DNA of 64,000 bases, from positions 1,302,001-1,366,000 of the forward strand of contig NZ_RBWU01000002.1 in assembly GCF_003634705.1 (NCBI RefSeq). The letters run 5' to 3'. A program made the position numbers and the translations under genes. Each line of letters starts with the position of its first letter. Positions within the stretch are counted from its first letter, which is position 1. This stretch comes from Actinomadura pelletieri DSM 43383 (GTDB lineage: Bacteria > Actinomycetota > Actinomycetes > Streptosporangiales > Streptosporangiaceae). The notes under the pieces were generated by a model, which was not told the DNA's origin, did no database searches, and saw only the letters and a list, made by a program, of their open reading frames with translations. This document shows positions 60,220 through 64,000 of this stretch, in pieces.

Positions 60220-60239
60220 ATCGTATGGGCCCAAACGAT
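60220..60239. promoter_or_regulatory. 20-bp operator copy C (LLM oxidoreductase promoter)
   Basis: ATCGTATGGGCCCAAACGAT is a near-perfect palindrome, the most symmetric of the five. Its half nearest the gene contains the predicted -10 (TACGAT on the minus strand), so binding would directly block RNA polymerase. Confidence 0.8.
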
Positions 60240-60262
60240 CGCGGGCAAGGGTGCGGTGGAGG

Positions 60263-60835
60263 TCAGCCGCGGGAACGGCGTCCCGACCGGCGGGGCGGGG
60301 GCGGGGAGGCGGCCCGCTGGGTGGCGCGGCGGTCGTCGCCGAACTCCTCCAGGTGCTCGATGATCGACCGCAGCGTCTCCGCCAGGCTCCGGTTGTCGGC
60401 CTCCTCGAGCCGCTCCACCACGAAGGCCTCCTCGGCGTTGAACGCCGGGAACAGCTCCCGCATCAGGTCCTGCCCCTTGTCGGTGAGCCGCAGCAGGACG
60501 AGCCGCCCGTCCGTCGCGTGCGAGCCGCGCTCGATCAGGCCGCGTCCTTCCAGCGTCTTGGCGACGCCGGTGAGGGTGCCCTTGGAGATCCCCGCCTCCT
60601 CGGCGACATGGCGGGTCTCCATCTCGTCCCAGATCCACACGACCCAGAGGACGACGAACGCCGTCCAGGTCAGGTCCGCGCCGCGCAGCACCGAGCTCTC
60701 GAAGTGCTGCCGGATCGCGGCGGCGGCCCGGTAGATGTTGGAGACCGCCATCATCGCGTCGTGCCGCAGCGGCACGTCGCCGAGCCGCCGTTGGATGGCC
60801 TGCTCGGTCTCTTGCAGTGTGTGGTGACCCGTCAC
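60263..60835 (-). CDS. MarR-family regulator, candidate controller of the hpa/puu regulon
   Basis: 190-aa winged-helix regulator. LTWTAFVVLWVVWIWDEMET, VAEEAGISKGTLTGVAKTLEGRGLI (recognition helix) and the wing SHATDGRLVLLRLTDKG are standard MarR. HpaR regulators of homoprotocatechuate operons are MarR proteins, and this gene sits inside the cluster, so it is the natural ligand for the 20-bp palindrome. A basic proline-rich tail (SPPPPRRSGRRSRG) is unusual for the family. The start is GTG 60835 with AAGGA upstream. Only a weak copy of the palindrome (60932-60951) precedes it. Confidence 0.85.
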   Translation of the reverse strand: MTGHHTLQETEQAIQRRLGDVPLRHDAMMAVSNIYRAAAAIRQHFESSVLRGADLTWTAFVVLWVVWIWDEMETRHVAEEAGISKGTLTGVAKTLEGRGLIERGSHATDGRLVLLRLTDKGQDLMRELFPAFNAEEAFVVERLEEADNRSLAETLRSIIEHLEEFGDDRRATQRAASPPPPRRSGRRSRG

Positions 60836-60956
60836 GTGCGTCCTTCTTCCAGGAACCCGGCGCTGACGGCCCTTTCGGGGGCCGGAAGGCGAATCTATCG
60901 CCGCCTCGGCCCCCGCCGACCGTGGTTCGACTTCGTTCGGTTCCCGAAAGCGGAGG

Positions 60957-61742
60957 TCAGGCGAGACGACGGCCGCCGTTCCAGACCACGCCCACCTGAC
61001 GGTAGTAGGCGCCGATCGGCTCCTCGATGGTCAGCAGCGACATCTCCTCGGTGGGAGCGTCGAAGAGGGTCAGCTCGGCCTCGCCCGCCCAGGCCTGGCC
61101 CGCCTCGAAGCTTGCGGCGCCCGCCTCGACCAACTCGTTGAGGGCCGGGGCCTGGCCGGGCTCGATGGACGGCAGGAACCGGTGGTGCGCCATCGGGTGA
61201 CCGTTGACGAACCCGTTCGTCTCGGACGGCTCCCGCAGCGTCACCACGGCCTCGGCGAGACGGCGGTCGGCGGCGGCCAGGGTGGCGCCGAAACGGGCGC
61301 CGGGCTCCAGGCGCGGCGCCGGGCCGTAGGGGTGCGGACGGGTCTGGTGGATCGAGCCGAGCTTCTTCGGATAGCCCTGGTGCAGGCCCCGGCCGATGGC
61401 GAAGTCCTTGTCGACCCAGATGTAGACGCAGCGGGAGTACGTCCGCCCCTCGAAGGAGCAGCGGACGACGACGAAGCACTCCTTGTACTGGGCCCGGATC
61501 GGGTCGAGCAGCTCCTCGCGGGACTCCGAGCAGGACTGCCAGTCGGCCCAGATGATCGCGACCGCGCCCGGGTCCTCGGGCGCGGGCGACAGCGGCTCGG
61601 GGAGCAGTTCGGCGACGCGCGCGGGGTCGGTGCGATACTCGACCGTGAGCAGGTCACCCGAGTAGTGCCACGGTGGGCTCGGGATCAGCGACGAACGCCC
61701 CGTCGCGGTCTGGGGATACAGGAAGCCTCGCACGGTCGCCAC
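60957..61742 (-). CDS. Acetoacetate decarboxylase (ADC) family protein
   Basis: 261-aa ADC-fold protein. LLTVEYRTDPARVAELLPEP, AIIWADWQSCSESREELLDP, YSRCVYIWVDKDFAIGRGLH and QGYPKKLGSIHQTR follow family order; GYPKKLG holds the lysine pair where true ADCs carry the Schiff-base Lys. It could be a decarboxylase, an aldolase or a hydratase-like enzyme on a keto-acid intermediate. GTG 61742 is chosen because GGGAGG lies 6 nt upstream; GTG 61745 is possible. Operator copy D lies 19 nt upstream. It is divergent from the glutamine-synthetase-like gene. Confidence 0.85.
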   Translation of the reverse strand: MATVRGFLYPQTATGRSSLIPSPPWHYSGDLLTVEYRTDPARVAELLPEPLSPAPEDPGAVAIIWADWQSCSESREELLDPIRAQYKECFVVVRCSFEGRTYSRCVYIWVDKDFAIGRGLHQGYPKKLGSIHQTRPHPYGPAPRLEPGARFGATLAAADRRLAEAVVTLREPSETNGFVNGHPMAHHRFLPSIEPGQAPALNELVEAGAASFEAGQAWAGEAELTLFDAPTEEMSLLTIEEPIGAYYRQVGVVWNGGRRLA

Positions 61743-61760
61743 CACATTCCTCCCGGGAAT

Positions 61761-61780
61761 ATCGTTTGGGTCCGTACGAT
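61761..61780. promoter_or_regulatory. 20-bp operator copy D (ADC-family gene promoter)
   Basis: ATCGTTTGGGTCCGTACGAT; 16 of 20 positions match copy C. It lies 19 nt before the GTG of the ADC-family gene on the minus strand. Confidence 0.8.
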
Positions 61781-61870
61781 AGTTCCTTTCGTCCGTGTCC
61801 GCCACCTCGGGCCTGGGGGAACGAGGGGAACGTTCGGACGGGTGTCTTGTCAGAAACGTTCGTCCACCAT

Positions 61871-61890
61871 ATGGTTTGACCCCAAATGAC
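61871..61890. promoter_or_regulatory. 20-bp operator copy E (glutamine-synthetase-like gene promoter)
   Basis: ATGGTTTGACCCCAAATGAC; its reverse complement matches copy B at 16 of 20 positions. It lies 14 nt before the GTG of the ligase gene. Confidence 0.72.
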
Positions 61891-61904
61891 TTGAGGGAGT
61901 GCGT

Positions 61905-63245
61905 GTGAGCCGACCGGTCGAAGACGTGGTGAGGGAACTGGCCGCCGACGGGATCGACGTGGTCCGGGTGTCCTATCCCGACCTCATCGGCATCGAACGG
62001 GCCCGGGACGTCCTCGTCGAGCGGCTGCCGGGGGCCGTCGACCACGGGCTGTCGTTCTGCCGGGCCGTCTACCACACCACCCCGCAGGGCGACACCGTCG
62101 AGGTCCCCGGCGGGATGGACGCGGGCCTGCCCGACATCCGCGTCCGCCCCGACCTGTCGACCCTCGCGAAGATCCCGTGGGAGGAGGGCGTCGCGTCCTG
62201 CCTGGGCGAGGCGTACGAGCCGTCCGGCGACGAGCTGTGTCCCGAAGGGCCCCGGGAGGTCCTGCGGCGCGCCCTCGCCAAGCTCGGCGAGCTGGGCCTG
62301 AACGCCGTCGCCGGGCCGGAGTTCGAGTACTACCTCTGCGAGCCCGACCCCGCCTCGCCCACCGGCTGGCGCCCGTACGCCAACGCGCCCGGCAACGTGT
62401 ACACCTCCAGCCGCAAGGGCGATCCGGACGGACACGTCCTGCGCGTCCTGCGGCATCTGCGCGACTTCGGCCTCGACGTGACCATGGGCAACCACGAGTT
62501 CGGCGGCGGCCAGTTCGAGATCAACCTCCATCACTCCGACGCGCTCGACGCCGCCGACCGGGCGTTCCGGTTCAAGACGGCCGTCCAGGAGATCGCCCGG
62601 ACGGAGGGGCGGCTCGCCACCTTCATGGCCAAGCCGTTCAACGACCAGGACGGTTCCGGGTTCCACGTCCACCTGTCCTGCCTCGACGCCGACGGGCGCA
62701 ACGTCTTCGAGGGCTCGCAGGGGGACGGTCTCTCCGAGACCGCCCACCATGCCATCGGCGGGGTGCTGGAGCACGCGCCCGCCCTCGCCGCGCTGCTCAA
62801 CCCCACCGTCAACTCCTACAAGCGGTTCGGCCCCGACAGCCTCGCCCCCTGGCTGATCGACTGGGGTCTGGACAACCGCAGCTCGATGGTCCGCATCCCG
62901 CCCGAGCGCGGCGCCGCGACCCGGATGGAGGTCCGGCTCGGGGACGCCTCCGCCAACCCGTACCTGGGCATCGCGGGCCTGATCGCCGCCCTCTACCTGG
63001 GCGTCCGCGACAAGGCGTCCACGCCGCCGCCGCTGGAGGGCTACGGCTACGACGCCGCCAAGTCCCCGGCGCTGCCCCGCGACCTGTCCGCCGCCCTCGA
63101 CGCCCTCGCCGCCGACGAGGCCCTCATCGAGGTGCTCGGCGAGCCGTTCGTCACCGCCTTCCTCACCTACAAGCGGGACGAGGTCAGGCGTTTCAGCCGC
63201 CACGTCACCGACTGGGAGTTCCGCGAGTACTCGTACCACCTCTGA
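61905..63245 (+). CDS. Glutamine-synthetase-like gamma-glutamyl-amine ligase (PuuA/GlnA-like)
   Basis: 446-aa GS-fold ATP-dependent ligase. It carries the glutamate/ATP motifs of the family: GPEFEYYL, HEFGGGQFEINLH, KPFNDQDGSGFHVHLS, NPTVNSYKRF, NRSSMVRIP and RMEVRLGDASANPYL. Its short N-terminal domain and its place near PuuD- and PuuC-like genes suggest it gamma-glutamylates an amine, not ammonia (as PuuA, IpuC and AtdA1 do). GTG 61905 is preferred because GAGGGA is 7 nt upstream; GTG 61899 would sit on the ribosome site. Operator copy E lies just upstream. The P450 gene follows 34 nt later. Confidence 0.87.
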   Translation: MSRPVEDVVRELAADGIDVVRVSYPDLIGIERARDVLVERLPGAVDHGLSFCRAVYHTTPQGDTVEVPGGMDAGLPDIRVRPDLSTLAKIPWEEGVASCLGEAYEPSGDELCPEGPREVLRRALAKLGELGLNAVAGPEFEYYLCEPDPASPTGWRPYANAPGNVYTSSRKGDPDGHVLRVLRHLRDFGLDVTMGNHEFGGGQFEINLHHSDALDAADRAFRFKTAVQEIARTEGRLATFMAKPFNDQDGSGFHVHLSCLDADGRNVFEGSQGDGLSETAHHAIGGVLEHAPALAALLNPTVNSYKRFGPDSLAPWLIDWGLDNRSSMVRIPPERGAATRMEVRLGDASANPYLGIAGLIAALYLGVRDKASTPPPLEGYGYDAAKSPALPRDLSAALDALAADEALIEVLGEPFVTAFLTYKRDEVRRFSRHVTDWEFREYSYHL

Positions 63246-63279
63246 GCGTCGCCTCGGAGCACCGCCGAAGGGAGACCCG

Positions 63280-64000
63280 GTGCCGAACGAGACCTTGGCC
63301 GTCGATCTCGCCGACCTCGACAACTTCATGGACGACGAGACCCCGTGGCGGATGTTCGAGGCGCTGCGCCGCGCCGAACCCGTCCACTGGAATCCCGAGC
63401 ACGACGGCGGCCGAGGTTTCTGGTCGCTCACCCGGCACGCCGACATCGTGGCCGTCGACCGCGACTCCGGCACCTTCACGTCCGAGAAGTTCGTCAACCT
63501 CGAAGAGGTGGACGAACGCCAGGCCGCGATCCGCCGCTCCATGCTGGAGACCGACGGGCCGCGTCACATGGCGCTGCGCCGCATCATGCAGCGCGAGTTC
63601 ACGCCCCGCGCCATCGCGGGCTACGCCACGTTCCTGCGCGGGCTCACCGGCCGCACCCTCGACGCGGCCCTCGCCAAGGGCACGTTCGACTTCGTCGCGG
63701 AGGTCGCCGCCGACTTCCCCATCAACGTGCTGGCGCGCATGCTGGACGTCCCCGACGACGACACCCGGCGCCTCATCGACTGGGGCAACCGGATCATCGC
63801 CAACACCGACCCCGAGTACGCCGACGTCCTGCTGCACAGCGAGGAGAGCGAACGGTACCGCGACCTGCCGTTCCGCAGCCCCGCGTCGCTGGAGGTCTTC
63901 GAATACGGCCGCGAGCTGGCCGCCCGGCGCCGTGGCGGCGCGGGCACCGACCTCATCAGCCGCCTGGTCAACCAGACCCCGATGGACGGCGAGCCCCTCT
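63280..64000 (+). CDS. Cytochrome P450 (partial, cut by window end)
   Basis: The first 240 codons of a P450. FEALRRAEPVHWNPE, GFWSLTRHADIVAVDRD, SMLETDGPRHMALRRIMQ and REFTPRAIAGY form the B-C region; the heme-contacting HxxxR of the C helix is seen as HMALR. The I-helix and heme-Cys regions lie beyond the window. The sequence is like the CYP125/CYP268-type soluble actinobacterial group. The start is GTG 63280 with AAGGGAG upstream. It lies 34 nt after the ligase gene and is probably co-transcribed from operator E, making it part of the amine/aromatic regulon. Confidence 0.87.
   Translation, partial: MPNETLAVDLADLDNFMDDETPWRMFEALRRAEPVHWNPEHDGGRGFWSLTRHADIVAVDRDSGTFTSEKFVNLEEVDERQAAIRRSMLETDGPRHMALRRIMQREFTPRAIAGYATFLRGLTGRTLDAALAKGTFDFVAEVAADFPINVLARMLDVPDDDTRRLIDWGNRIIANTDPEYADVLLHSEESERYRDLPFRSPASLEVFEYGRELAARRRGGAGTDLISRLVNQTPMDGEPL

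Noticed and set aside
61743..63542. Long minus-strand open frame extending the ADC-family gene
   Set aside because: It is antisense to the GS-like gene, and homology to the ADC family begins only at 61742, where a ribosome site is found.
1..64000. tRNA, rRNA, CRISPR, insertion sequence or prophage elements
   Set aside because: The larger intergenic spaces were read on both strands and no cloverleaf arms, spaced repeats, transposase or integrase motifs were found; repeats present are tandem or local duplications only.

Overview
This 64 kb window is chromosomal DNA from a high-GC actinobacterium. A Thermomonosporaceae/Actinomadura-like filamentous genus is the best guess. The evidence is the very high G+C in third codon positions, frequent GTG and TTG starts, and a gene set of actinobacterial type: a mycothiol-dependent nitroreductase-like protein, group II truncated haemoglobin, F420-type LLM oxidoreductase, BldD-like XRE/TPR regulator, paired dynamin-like GTPases and a P450. 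I found no rRNA, tRNA, CRISPR array, transposase, integrase or phage module, so it reads as chromosome rather than an island.

Layout. 1-5081 is the end of a cobalamin operon on the + strand (tail of an upstream gene, cobL, a CobC/CobD-like PLP enzyme, cobT, and a precorrin-2 dehydrogenase/SUMT fusion). It runs with 4-nt overlaps into two dynamin-like GTPases (5078-8772). 8773-15720 holds a decayed stretch, an SSB paralogue behind a DnaA-box, a diguanylate cyclase, ettA, a 1 kb A-poor repetitive spacer, a thioesterase and a GNAT. 15843-30814 carries an exported S37 peptidase, a GH13 glucosidase with trHbO, an MscS channel, an XRE/TPR regulator, a prolyl oligopeptidase, an HNH nuclease with an unusual leader, FmdB, ilvD, and a NERD-domain gene split by an in-frame TAG. 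31005-38963 has an amidase, malQ, an unknown gene, pepN and a DsbA-like protein.

39179-41823 is a NikMNQO/CbiMNQO metal transporter behind a sequence matching a Nur box. Next to it is a CooC-like ATPase with its own Fur-family-type palindrome (42.0 kb). 42988-53743 contains a P/Q-rich membrane protein, rpiB, a PP2C phosphatase facing a Ser/Thr kinase, an orphan histidine kinase, an amidase, a fused acyl-CoA carboxyltransferase, a methyltransferase and a glutamine amidotransferase.

The most interesting region is 53.7-64 kb. A gamma-glutamyl hydrolase (PuuD-like), an aldehyde dehydrogenase (PuuC-like) and a glutamine-synthetase-like ligase surround homoprotocatechuate meta-cleavage genes (HpaE, HpaD, HpaG-like), a MarR regulator, an LLM flavoenzyme, an acetoacetate-decarboxylase-family protein and a P450 that runs off the window. 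Five copies of one 20-bp palindrome (core TTTGRNNCC or its complement) sit at the promoters of these transcription units. This argues for one regulon, and I infer a gamma-glutamylation route that feeds an aromatic amine into homoprotocatechuate ring cleavage. Several genes in the window look leaderless, with a -10 hexamer 6-8 nt before the start codon.
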